Source: Planctomycetaceae bacterium (GTDB lineage Bacteria; Planctomycetota; Planctomycetia; Pirellulales; Pirellulaceae). From it: DNA of 6,039 nucleotides. The position numbers were made by a program, and so were the translations under genes. The DNA is taken from the NCBI GenBank assembly GCA_003501565.1, contig DNPC01000257.1:1-6039 (forward strand), read 5' to 3'. Below, piece after piece: positions 1 to 6,039 of this stretch. The notes under the pieces are model-generated. The model made no database searches, had not been told where the DNA came from, and saw only the letters and a list, made by a program, of their open reading frames with translations. Positions within the stretch are counted from its first letter, which is position 1, and every line of letters begins with the position of its first letter.

Positions 1-3000
1 GTCGGCGGATCTGGTGCGCCCCGTCAGGTTCCCGATTTGTTTATCAATACTGAAGCGATCGTCGACTGGGGGCTGGGCGACGTGATGCTGTATGTCAGTC
101 GTGATACCGGCGTCAACACTGAGATTCTTGCCTACAACGCGTTCACCGGTGAACGTACCGTTCGCTTTGCCAACCCAGCCGGTGATATTGAGGATATTGC
201 GTTCCGAGACAACGGTGAACTTCGTGCGTTTGAGCGTTCGATCTTGACTGCTGGCGGTGCTGATCCTGATGGCCTGGTCAACTACATTCAGATTGACACT
301 GGAACAGGGCAATTCACGCGGACCGGAGCGACGGGACTACAGACGTTCCACTCAGATGAGGCGGCTCCACCCAATGCCGTGAACAGTGATGACGGTGTTC
401 ACCCAGAGGCTATAACGTTCTCTAACGTCAATGGCACCGAACGTGGGTTCTTTGTCGGTAACCGGCCAACACCTGGCGGGGTAACGCCGCCTTACTTGCC
501 AGGTCCTCAGCAGTTGCCGAACGTTGGCACGCGGCGACCAGGAGTCGACTACTTCACAAATATCCTCTTCGAATTCGATGAGAACACCGGAACAGCCGTC
601 AGTAACGGCCAGCCTGATAAGCAGGGTGCGCTCCAGTTTGAGCATGCAGGTACCGCCGTTCGGGAACGTGGGTTTATCGATACCGGTCGCCCATCTGGTT
701 TACCAGCAGATGATCCCTTGCGACTTATCGCTCGGGAATCCACTGCCCTATCCGCTGGGCAAACGGACTTCATCATCTCTGATGGTTCCCAGTTCACGCT
801 GACGGATATTTCATCAGGGCTCAACCTAGCGTTGCGGTTTGAATTCGACTTCGGACCAGAAGCGATCGTCAACTATGACCCTGCTGTCGGCGTCCAAGAT
901 GGTGCGACCTTCGAACTTGATGGCGTTACCTACGAATTTGATACTGCCGGCGATGGACTTAACGAACCGCTCAACACTGCCATCATCCTCGCAGCTGGTG
1001 CATCAAGACAACAATTTGTCGATGCAATTGCGGCTGCCATGCCAAGCGATGTTGTGCTTTCCTATGAGTCGGGTCGCCTGAATTTCTCAGGCGCGACAAA
1101 TGCTGACTTTGGCGATCTCGAAGCCGATGGAGTGTTGACCGATCAGGGAAGTAGCGGTGCAGTCAATGCCGGGAACATCGCCATTCGAGCACTTGCGTCT
1201 GATACAGCAGAAACCATTGCTGCACGTATCGCGATCGCAGTGAACGAACTGGGAATCGTTGGTGTTTCTGCAACATCCAACGGTGATGAGGTGCAGTTGT
1301 TCGGAGCAACCGTTCGTGATGGTGGACCTCTCATCGCAGCTGGCGGACAAGCACCGGGTGGTTTGGTCACAGGGATTGCCGCGATTGGCTCAACCATCTA
1401 TGCAGTCAGTGATGAAGGCGGTTTTTACCGTATCGGAGATCCTACCGGCGGTAATCACCAGATCTTCGACTCTGCCAACACCTACGTAGAAGATTCCTAT
1501 GAATTGCGTGGCATCGAATTCTCAGGTCTGGTAACTGGACCAGATCCAGCACTTACCGGAGGTGTTCAGGTCCTGTTCGGTATCGACACGAATGGGCGCA
1601 TTCATGCGTTCGACACCGATGGCCAGTTGCAACCAGTCTTCGAAAACGGAAGAACACACATCGACACCGGTGTTGGTGGAGCCAACGGTCTCGCCTTCTC
1701 GACGCTCGATTCGAACCCGTGGGGTATCACGAACACCAATGACAATACGAATCGTGAAGGTGACGCGGGGCATGGTATCCCTGATACACCCAACGATAGT
1801 CGTGGCTCGATCCCAGGCCGTGCGAGCTACTACTTCGGTGACGCCAACGGTAGCGTTGATTACAACTTCCCGGGTGGAGCACACGGTGCATTAGAGAGTG
1901 TTCCGTTCAGCCTGGAAGGTATCGGTGCAGCCGATCTCCCAATGCTGTACTTCAGCTACTTCCTAGAAACGGAAGATCAAAACAGTATCACGAACATGCG
2001 TGACGCGTTCCGAGTCTATGCGTCCGGCGAAGACGGCCAGTGGCAATTACTTGCGACCAACAACAGTGACGCGCGAGTTCATCCTGGTCAGATTCAGCAA
2101 GTCTTCGACAATACCGGCTCATGGCGGCAAGCTCGTGTTCCGTTGGATGCGTTGGCTGGCCAGCCAAACGTCAAGCTTCGCATTGAATTTAGTACTGGTG
2201 CTGGGTTTGGTTATGGCCGCACCGGTGGTCGCGGTCCTGAGATCCGAACCGTAGCGGGAAGCCAAGTCGTCGATGGTCAGACGTTGACGATCAATGGCAC
2301 CAGTTTCGAAATTGAGATGGGCATGACGCTTACCATGCCCAGTGGTGCGGCCCTGACTGATGGAGATAGCATTACGATCGAAGGCGTCAGGTATGTCTTC
2401 ACAGATGGTAGTGGGCCCGCTGTGGTGGCTCCTGATGTCGAGGTGCCATTCACTGCCGGCGACAGTGCTGAAACTGTTGCCTTGGCATTGCAGATGGCGA
2501 TTCAGAACAGTACGCCGAACCTTCCGACGATCACTGGAAACAGCTATACCGACGAAGAAAACGACTTCTTGGCAGCTGCTTCCAACTCGAGAATCGAACG
2601 TAATAGCGTTCGTGTCGTCGGTACCGGTTCCATTGGCGATAACGCGGGCCTGACGACCGCTGGCGAAGATGTCGACATGATCCGCATGGATCTCGATGTC
2701 GGTAGCGAGGTTACGGTAACCGTCAATGCAACGTCGATTGGCAGTACGCTAGATTCCTATCTCAGGATCTTCGACTCGGAAGGCCGTGAGATTGCATCCA
2801 ACGACAACGGGCCGGGCACGACCGATAGCTCGCTGACATTTACAGTCCCCGAAAGTGGTTTGTATTACGTCGGCGTTAGTGGTGCAGGCAACGAAGACTA
2901 CTTGGCAGCGATCGGTGGCACTAGCTCAAACGGAAGCACCGGTGACTACGAGTTGCAGATTGAAGTTGTCCGCCAAGTTAATCCGATCGTGAACGGCAAT

Positions 3001-6000
3001 CGAATTCAGGTCGAGGGAGCGGGTGATATCAGCGTTGCAGCGGGCACGCCAATCCGCGTTCAGGGCAGTGCCGGAACCAACGGAGTGCCGCTGCACATTG
3101 ATTCAGCAATGACCACTTCGGAAGTCGCGTCGGAGATCCAACGTGCGGTTGCCGAGTACTTTGCTGGCGGTGATCGTGACAGCTACATGATTCGCGGCGG
3201 CGATACCATCGATTTGACAGGACTGTCGGTGACCGATGCTGGCCCGTTTGGCCTCACAACTTCATTTGCTGGGCTGGACGTTGACGATACTTTCAATTCT
3301 CCGCAGCGAGCTCAGAACAATGGCTTTGAAGGCGTCTATGTTGATGACTTCATCATTGGTGTTGCTGGCCAAGGAGAAATGGTTCTAGGTGTTCCTGGTG
3401 GCAGCACAAACTTCGTTGCCAATCCGGAAGCTACCAACCAAATCCTGACTGGCCCTTATCAATTCGAGATTCGAGGCGGTCAGGAGTACGGTATTCCGAC
3501 GACGACCGGAATTAACTTTGTACCAAACTACACGCCGACCGATCGCCAAGCTCCAGGATTGTCAATCAGATTTAACGATGCTGCTGCAATCTCTGCTGGG
3601 GAGACGTTTACGGTAAGCGATGGACCTCGCATCGTTACTTTTGAAATGGACGATGTGAATGATGGCCTGCCGGTTGCAGCTGGCAATATCGCGCTTCCGT
3701 TCAACACGTCCGTGGTTGATCCTCTGACCGGTGGTACAACTAGCGAGTCAGGACAGATCATTGCGGCTCGATTCCGTGATTTACTCAACTCTCCTGCCGT
3801 GCAGGCCAGGCTCGACGTTGCAGGCAACCTGCTGAACAATGACCGTATTGGTGCAACCAGTGACACGGTTGTCTTAATCGGAAACGCGAGTGTTGAAATT
3901 CCGAGCTCAATCGGTACCGAAATCGTTTCAACAGGCAACGGTGGGCAGAACCGTGAGCGACCTCAAGGCCAAATCGTAATAAGTAGTACGCGAGTTAGCG
4001 ATTCTTCCGGCTTTGGTGCAACGATTTCACCGGCTCCCCGCGATTCTCTGACTCAAGCGTCCGTTCCAGGCACTCCGCGAAACACCGTAACTATCAATGG
4101 TGAGCGGCTGGCACCTGGCGCCGTGATTATGAACAGCGAGTTCATCAATAACGCAGCTGGTGGGATCAGCGTTAGTGGAGATACGAATCAAGCCGGTTTG
4201 CCAGACGCAGCAGTCCCATTCGTTCGCTTGGTGAACAACACGATTCTCGGAGGAGAGGTGACGACGATCACCACATTCTCTCCGCTGGTGTTTGGCGACC
4301 GAGTGTTCGACAATGGAACTCTCGCGTTTGCCGACGACGTAGTAAACTACAATCCGAATGCTGGAGGAGGTCCTGCTCCGGCCGCTGGACTAGACGATCC
4401 GAATGCGGCTCTGGGTGTACCTGATTTCACTGGAACCGGAGAACCTGTCGCTGGTGAAGGGACCGTCAGCCTAGGACGCGGCGGTCGCATGACGCTCCAG
4501 TTCAGCAATAATTTCTTGACGGGATCAGGAGATGCTAACCCTGACATCGCCGTTTTCGAAGTCGGCGATTCCGAAGAAGTTCTAGTGGAAGTCAGTGCGG
4601 ATGGCACTCGCTTTACAACGGTCGGTGTTGCGTCAGCTAACAATCAGTTCCTGGACATCGACGCAGCAGGCTTCAACACGAACAGTCGTTTAGCCTTTGT
4701 ACGTCTGTCGGATATCAGTGTCCAAGGTGCCCAGAGTGGCGACTCGGTGGGAGCGGACATCGATGCAGTGGGTGCATTGTCGAGCGTCTCGGCCGACTTC
4801 TACACACCCGGTGGCGACGGCATTACGGTTCAGCAAAATGCAACAGCTACCTTGCTGAACAATGTAATCGTCAACTCCACCAACGGTATCGTTGTCGACT
4901 CCAGTAGCACGTCGACGATCATCGGTGGAACCATTTTCCAACGCAATGACAACGACGTAGCTGGCTCGGCGACGCTTGGACAATTCCCAACGGTTGTCCC
5001 TGACAACGTGCCGCTGTTTGTTAGTGCTGGCGGCGGTAATCTGTACCCAGCCGTATCCGCACCTCAAATCGACAGTTCGATCGATTCGTTGGAAGATCGC
5101 CCAAGCTTGGTAGCAGTCAAGCGTCCGCTTGGTCTGGATGCTTCACCGATTATCGCACCGCAAGTCGATATCAATGGCCAGCTGCGAGTCGATGATCCTT
5201 CAGTCGAAACGCCCAGCGGTCTTGGTGAAAACGTCTTTAAGGATCGTGGTGCTCAGGATAGAGCTGACTTCGTTGGACCAAGCGTGATTCTCGTCGATCC
5301 GCTAGACAACGATTTAGCGGGACGTGACGGCAATCCTGAGAATTCGATTGTTGAACTCACAAGCGTGAGCCTACAGCACTTCGATATTCAGTTGTTCGAT
5401 GGCTTGGAACCAACCGATCCAACTCGAGGAACGGGTATCGATCACTCAACCGTCGGTAGTTCTTCCGTTTTGCTATACCGGAACAATCAGCCACTGGTTG
5501 AAGGAGTCGATTATCGCTTTGGTTATGATTCGACCAACGGCGTTATCCGCATGACACCTCTGACAGGTGTGTGGCCGTCGGAAAGTGCGTATACGATTCG
5601 GTTTGTCAATTCAAACGAAACGTCAATCGTCGCACGTGCTGCTGCGGCTTACCAAGATGGCGATAAGTTTGACATTATCGACCTCAATGGCAGTCGCACC
5701 ACGCTGGAAATTGACCTGGGCTACATCGTTGCGGTGCCGACCTCTGACGGGGTAACATCCGATGTAACAGATGGTCAAACGTTTGCGATCGATGATGGCA
5801 CTCAGAGCATCGTCTTCGAATTCGATACGAATGGTTTTGTAGCGGCTGGAAACACACGTGTTGCATTGGGTGGAAATCTATCTCCAACTCGAGTTGCGGG
5901 AGCCATGGTAGCAGCGGTTGGGGCGTCGCCTCTGGCTGTTGAAATTGCCGAGATTAGTCCCGGCCGAGTGCAAATCCAAGGTGGCCGACTATCAACTATT

Positions 6001-6039
6001 GATCCGCAAACGAGTGGATTGGTCGTGAGTGGTTCGCCT
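1..6039 (+). CDS. Giant modular secreted/cell-surface protein, internal fragment (both ends outside window)
   Basis: Frame 1 is free of stop codons through all 2013 codons, and recognisable domains follow one another in this same frame from first to last base, so this is one gene entered and left in mid-frame. No start codon, signal peptide, anchor or stop can be seen. The protein reads as beta-strand-rich throughout: a propeller-like region, a split jellyroll, a PPC domain, a split beta-helix with a cell-surface domain inside, an Ig-like sandwich, and several copies of a 'DG..F...FEFD' module. It has no cysteine and only five lysines (residues 207, 725, 1707, 1747, 1889), and acidic residues outnumber basic ones about two to one in the first 300 residues, which fits an extracellular protein. 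I recognise no catalytic motif. The likely role, adhesion or extracellular matrix or cell-surface structure, is inferred from domain types only. The planctomycete assignment is from recall of family style. Confidence 0.95.
34..741 (+). other. Propeller-like domain, first part (residues 12-247)
   Basis: The segment alternates short hydrophobic strands with acidic turns in the manner of beta-propeller blades: VMLYVSRDTG (28-37), ILAYNAFTGERTVRF (42-56), IEDIAFRDNGELRAF (63-77), VNYIQIDTGTGQF (93-105), EAITFSNVNGTERGFFVG (136-153) and ILFEFDENTG (188-197). The repeated pattern of a strand, then 'D-x-TG', then another strand is typical of PQQ- or WD-like blades. No family-defining catalytic or metal residues were identified. 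The fold appears to resume at residue 454 after a block of repeat modules. The propeller assignment is inferred from strand pattern; another all-beta fold is possible. Confidence 0.5.
748..861 (+). repeat. FEFD-type repeat module, short copy (R1, residues 250-287)
   Basis: The segment begins LSAGQTDFIISDGSQFTL and ends LRFEFDFGPE. It matches the front half of a degenerate module seen several times in this protein, with the pattern 'DG/AG-Q-T-F-x-I-x-DG ... FEFD'. It lacks the back half (the 'GN-x-A-I ... TAE ... A-x-A-I' part) and is followed about ten residues later by a fuller copy. It lies between the two parts of the propeller-like region. Confidence 0.6.
892..1095 (+). repeat. FEFD-type repeat module, long copy (R2, residues 298-365)
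   Basis: The copy opens with VQDGATFELDGVTYEFDTAG (298-317), the clearest example of the module's front half. A linker and a helix-like stretch, RQQFVDAIAAAM (336-347), follow, then a strand ending LNFSGA (360-365). The alternation of a DG turn, an FEFD strand, an alanine-rich helix and a closing 'V-x-L-x-G' strand is the common layout of the module. It sits directly after short copy R1. Confidence 0.65.
1156..1314 (+). repeat. FEFD-type repeat module, back half only (R2b, residues 386-438)
   Basis: The segment carries AGNIAIRALASDTAETIAAR (390-409), then AIAVNELGIVGVSATSNG (411-428) and VQLFGA (431-436). This corresponds to the back half of the module: 'GN-x-A-I', then 'DTAE-T-I-A', then 'A-I-N-x-x-G-I-x-G-V', then a closing 'V-x-L-x-G'. 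The front DG/FEFD half is missing here. It completes the block that splits the propeller-like region, which resumes at residue 454. Confidence 0.6.
1360..1725 (+). other. Propeller-like domain, second part (residues 454-575)
   Basis: Blade-like strands resume: LVTGIAAIGSTIYAVSDEGG (455-474) followed by FYRIGD, then IEFSGLVTG (505-513), VQVLFGIDTNGRIHAFDTDG (522-541) followed by QLQPVF, and a closing ANGLAFSTLDSNPW (561-574). 'IYAVSDEGGFYRI' and 'LFGIDTNGRIHAFDTDG' are close in style to PQQ-like propeller strands. With residues 12-247 this would form one domain interrupted by about 200 residues of repeat modules. The assignment is by pattern only. Confidence 0.5.
1801..2220 (+). other. Beta-jellyroll (MAM/concanavalin-like) domain, N-terminal part (residues 601-740)
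   Basis: The segment has the features of a carbohydrate-binding-type jellyroll: an aromatic strand ASYYFGDANGSVDYNF (608-623), SVPFSLEGIG (633-642), LYFSYFLETED (649-659), DAFRVYASGEDGQWQLLATN (668-687) and SWRQARVPLDALAG (707-720), then VKLRIEFSTGAG (724-735). The order '...Y-F-L-E...', 'F-R-V-Y...G-x-W-x-L', 'W-x-x-A-R-V-P-L', 'L-R-I-E-F' is that of MAM-like or peptidase-associated jellyroll domains. The expected last strand, ending in 'V-Y-V-D-D-F', is absent here and appears about 365 residues later at 1112-1120. Binding of a ligand is possible but not shown. Confidence 0.65.
2266..2322 (+). repeat. FEFD-type repeat module, short copy (R3a, residues 756-774)
   Basis: The segment VVDGQTLTINGTSFEIEMG shows the front half of the module ('DGQT-x-x-I-x-G-x-x-F-E-I/F-E/D') and stops there. 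It is followed within about ten residues by longer copy R3b, repeating the short-then-long order of R1 and R2. It opens the block inserted in the jellyroll domain. Confidence 0.65.
2353..2628 (+). repeat. FEFD-type repeat module, long copy (R3b, residues 785-876)
   Basis: It starts LTDGDSITIEGVRYVFTDG (785-803), continues with VEVPFTAGDSAETVALALQM (813-832) and AIQN, and ends with VRVVGTG (870-876). All parts of the module are present in order: DG turn, I-x-I-E-G strand, Y-V-F strand, 'P-F-x-A-G-D-S-A-E-T-V', alanine-rich helix ending 'A-I-Q-N', and a final strand. The insert between helix and last strand (838-868) is long and rich in N, T and E. Confidence 0.65.
2665..2967 (+). other. Bacterial pre-peptidase C-terminal (PPC) domain (residues 889-989)
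   Basis: The classic PPC layout is seen: EDVDMIRMDLDVGSEVTVTV (889-908), DSYLRIFDSEGREIASNDNG (918-937), SSLTFTVPESGLYYVGVSG (943-961) and TGDYELQIEV (980-989). Key marks are 'D-M-I-R-M-D-L-x-x-G' at the front, 'L-R-I-F-D-S-x-G-x-x-I-A-x-N-D', 'S-G-x-Y-Y-V-G-V-S' and the final 'G-D-Y-x-L-x-I'. The family is a small beta-sandwich usually found at the end of secreted proteases or repeated in surface proteins. Here no protease is seen, and the domain lies between repeat modules R3b and R4, inside the jellyroll. Confidence 0.8.
2989..3255 (+). repeat. Divergent repeat module (R4, residues 997-1085)
   Basis: The segment reads VNGNRIQVEGAGDISVAAGT (997-1016), PIRVQG, VPLHIDSAMTTSEVASEIQR (1029-1048) and AVAEYF, then IDLTGLSVTDAGPFGL (1070-1085). 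It keeps the layout of two strands, a 'P-L-x-I/x-x-x-M-T-x-x-E-V-A-x-x-I-x-x-A-V' helix and a closing strand, but has lost the DG/FEFD motif. It is placed in the same family with less certainty than the others. It closes the insert, and the jellyroll resumes about 20 residues later. Confidence 0.45.
3310..3492 (+). other. Jellyroll C-terminal strand and following conserved segment (residues 1104-1164)
   Basis: AQNNGFEGVYVDDFIIG (1104-1120) is the 'G-V-Y-V-D-D-F-x-I-G' strand that normally ends MAM/jellyroll domains, where it describes the last strand of the sandwich. It therefore pairs with residues 601-740. The stretch after it, with TGPYQFEIRGGQEYG (1150-1164), looks like a strand-turn-strand linker; I recall similar 'Y-Q-x-E-I-R-x-G-x-E-Y-G' stretches at this place in large planctomycete proteins but cannot verify it here. 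Confidence 0.65.
3559..3900 (+). repeat. FEFD-type repeat module, long copy (R5, residues 1187-1300)
   Basis: The copy has ISAGETFTVSDGPRIVTFEM (1197-1216) followed by DD, then VAAGNIALPFN (1225-1235), a helix GQIIAARFRDLLNSPAVQAR (1251-1270), and a last strand DTVVLIGNASVEI (1288-1300). The 'AG-E-T-F-T-V-S-DG ... T-F-E-M-D', 'A-A-G-N-I-A-L-P-F' and 'V-V-L-I-G' elements follow the module order. Only one copy stands here, between the jellyroll and the beta-helix, so the short-plus-long pairing is not obvious in this place. Confidence 0.65.
3967..4254 (+). other. Right-handed beta-helix-like region, first part (residues 1323-1418)
   Basis: Coil-like rungs rich in N, G and I/V are seen: GQIVISSTRVSDSSGFGATI (1323-1342), GAVIMNSEFINNAAGGISVS (1373-1392) and FVRLVNNTILGG (1407-1418). 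The signatures 'I-x-N-S-x-F-x-N-N-x-x-G-G-I' and 'L-V-N-N-T-I-x-G-G' are typical of pectate-lyase-like parallel beta-helix proteins (Beta_helix/NosD type repeats). No catalytic residues of a polysaccharide lyase are recognisable. The helix breaks off right after NNTILGG and is taken up again at residue 1602, with a separate domain between. Confidence 0.7.
4333..4791 (+). other. Cell-surface beta domain with DIDAVG end signature (residues 1445-1597), nested in the beta-helix
   Basis: The order of motifs is DDVVNYNPNAGGGPAP (1445-1460), GLDDPNAALGVPD (1463-1475), VSLGRGGRMTLQFSNN (1489-1504), PDIAVFEVGDSEEVLVEVSA (1514-1533) followed by DG, then AFVRLSDISV (1565-1574) and SVGADIDAVGAL (1582-1593). 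This 'D-P-x-x-A-L-G-x-P-D', 'V-S-L-G-x-G-G', 'D-x-x-V-F-E', 'V-E-V-S-x-D-G-x-x-F', 'G-x-D-I-D-A-V-G-A' order marks a bacterial cell-surface domain common in PEP-CTERM and other secreted proteins, with a fold like a discoidin (F5/8) sandwich. The assignment is by recall of these motifs. Its function is unknown; glycan or calcium binding is plausible from the acidic loops. Confidence 0.7.
4804..5079 (+). other. Right-handed beta-helix-like region, second part and cap (residues 1602-1693)
   Basis: Rungs resume with GDGITVQQNATATLLNNVIV (1605-1624) and GIVVDSSSTSTIIGGTIFQR (1629-1648) followed by N. The paired 'A-T-L-L-N-N-V-I-V-N-S-T-N-G-I-V-V' pattern is a strong parallel beta-helix signature. 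The end, PLFVSAGGGNLYPAVSAPQI (1671-1690) then DSS, is the usual closing phrase of such helices ('F-V-x-x-x-x-G-N-x-Y-x-x-x-x-S-P-x-I-D-S'). The phrase appears with A-P in place of the commoner S-P. It continues the helix begun at 1323. Confidence 0.7.
5080..5280 (+). other. Post-helix conserved segment (residues 1694-1760)
   Basis: The segment contains VAVKRPLGLDASPIIAP (1704-1720), VDINGQLRVDDPSV (1722-1735) and GENVFKDRGAQDRADFVGP (1742-1760). A phrase of the kind 'D-x-x-G-x-x-R ... D-x-G-A-x-D' commonly follows beta-helix domains in secreted bacterial proteins, where it forms the end cap. Two of the five lysines of the whole fragment lie here. No independent domain could be named. Confidence 0.5.
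5281..5610 (+). other. Ig-like beta-sandwich (residues 1761-1870)
   Basis: The segment shows strand phrases expected of a bacterial Ig-like or invasin-type sandwich: SVILVDPLDNDLAG (1761-1774), SIVELTSVSLQHFDIQLFDG (1782-1801), SSSVLLYRNNQPLVEGVDYR (1820-1839) and GVIRMTPLTGVWPSESAYTI (1847-1866). The pair 'L-V-E-G-V-D-Y-x-F-x-Y-D' and 'G-V-I-R-M-T-P-L-x-G-V-W' is like the 'supplied value then expected value' strands of repeated Ig domains in surface proteins. The role is probably as a spacer or adhesion unit. Confidence 0.55.
5653..5730 (+). repeat. FEFD-type repeat module, short copy (R6a, residues 1885-1910)
   Basis: QDGDKFDIIDLNGSRTTLEI (1885-1904) followed by DLG matches the front half of the module ('DG-x-x-F-x-I-x-D-x-x-G-x-x-T-x-E-x-D'). 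It has no back half and is followed by long copy R6b after about ten residues. This is the third short-plus-long pair in the fragment. FEFD is replaced by LEID. Confidence 0.6.
5761..6039 (+). repeat. FEFD-type repeat module, long copy (R6b, residues 1921-2013), cut by window end
   Basis: DVTDGQTFAIDDGTQSIVFE (1921-1940) followed by FDTNG is the most complete front half. Then come VAAGNTRVALGGNLSPTRVA (1947-1966) and GAMVAAVGAS, which make the 'A-A-G-N ... G-G-x-x-S-x-x-x-V-A-x-A-M-x-A-A-V' helix, and GRVQIQGGRL (1988-1997), the closing strand. The sequence goes on past the last base of the window in the same frame. Confidence 0.7.

Noticed and set aside
85..87. ATG at residue 29 as a possible true start
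   Set aside because: The frame is open and domain-like upstream (VPDLFINTEAIVDWGLGD), there is no purine-rich binding site before it and no signal peptide after it.
52..870. Repeated 12-mer gaagcgatcgtc at 52-63 and 859-870
   Set aside because: It encodes EAIV in unrelated contexts with no similarity on either side; chance plus codon preference explains it.
1562..1894. Forward open frame of 110 codons in another frame
   Set aside because: The product is Ser/Arg/Thr-rich and without any domain, while frame 1 over the same bases encodes propeller and jellyroll strands.
3528..3938. Minus-strand open frame of 136 codons, the longest on that strand
   Set aside because: It lies wholly opposite the forward coding frame, has no recognisable domain, and its composition is what the complement of a G/A/T/V-rich coding stretch gives.
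4690..5067. Minus-strand open frame of 125 codons with a Cys/Arg-rich product
   Set aside because: It overlaps the DIDAVG domain and beta-helix on the other strand and contains no known motif; it is a shadow of the real frame.
566..5826. The 14-base string tcttcgaattcgat at 566-579 and 5813-5826, encoding FEFD in both places
   Set aside because: At 566 the FEFD is part of a propeller-like strand followed by ENTG, not part of the repeat module; the match is short and probably due to common codons for the same residues.
1..6039. Possible RNA genes, CRISPR array, insertion sequence, promoter or terminator
   Set aside because: No regularly spaced direct repeats, no terminal inverted repeats, no transposase, no cloverleaf and no hairpin with a T-run were seen, and the whole window is coding.

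Overview
The window is a single, uninterrupted coding stretch. Forward frame 1 is open from base 1 to base 6039, giving 2013 codons with no stop, and it reads as one coherent secreted or cell-surface protein from end to end. Neither the start nor the stop codon of the gene is inside the window, so this is an internal piece of a giant gene. No intergenic region, promoter, terminator, RNA gene, CRISPR array or mobile element was seen.

The protein style suggests a marine planctomycete (Pirellulaceae or Rhodopirellula-like). It is huge, acidic, without cysteine and almost without lysine, and is built of beta-rich adhesion-type domains; G+C is in the mid-50s percent in the lines I counted. The taxonomic call rests on my recall of similar planctomycete giant proteins, not on a search.

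Layout by residue of the fragment: (a) 12-247 and 454-575, a propeller-like region split by a block of 'DG-x-TF...FEFD' repeat modules at about 250-438; (b) 601-740 and 1104-1128, the two halves of a beta-jellyroll (MAM/concanavalin-like) domain, split by about 360 residues that hold more repeat modules and a bacterial pre-peptidase C-terminal (PPC) domain at 889-989; (c) 1187-1300, another repeat module; (d) 1323-1418 and 1602-1693, a right-handed parallel beta-helix-like region split by a 'cell-surface' domain ending in the signature GADIDAVGAL; (e) 1694-1760, a conserved post-helix segment; (f) 1761-1870, an Ig-like beta-sandwich; (g) 1885-2013, a short and a long repeat module, running off the window.

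All parts belong to one polypeptide, so the 'system' is one long modular surface fibre or matrix protein. No enzyme active site was recognised. The most notable features are the nested domain-in-domain construction, the recurring short-plus-long pairing of the FEFD repeat, and the extreme amino-acid composition.
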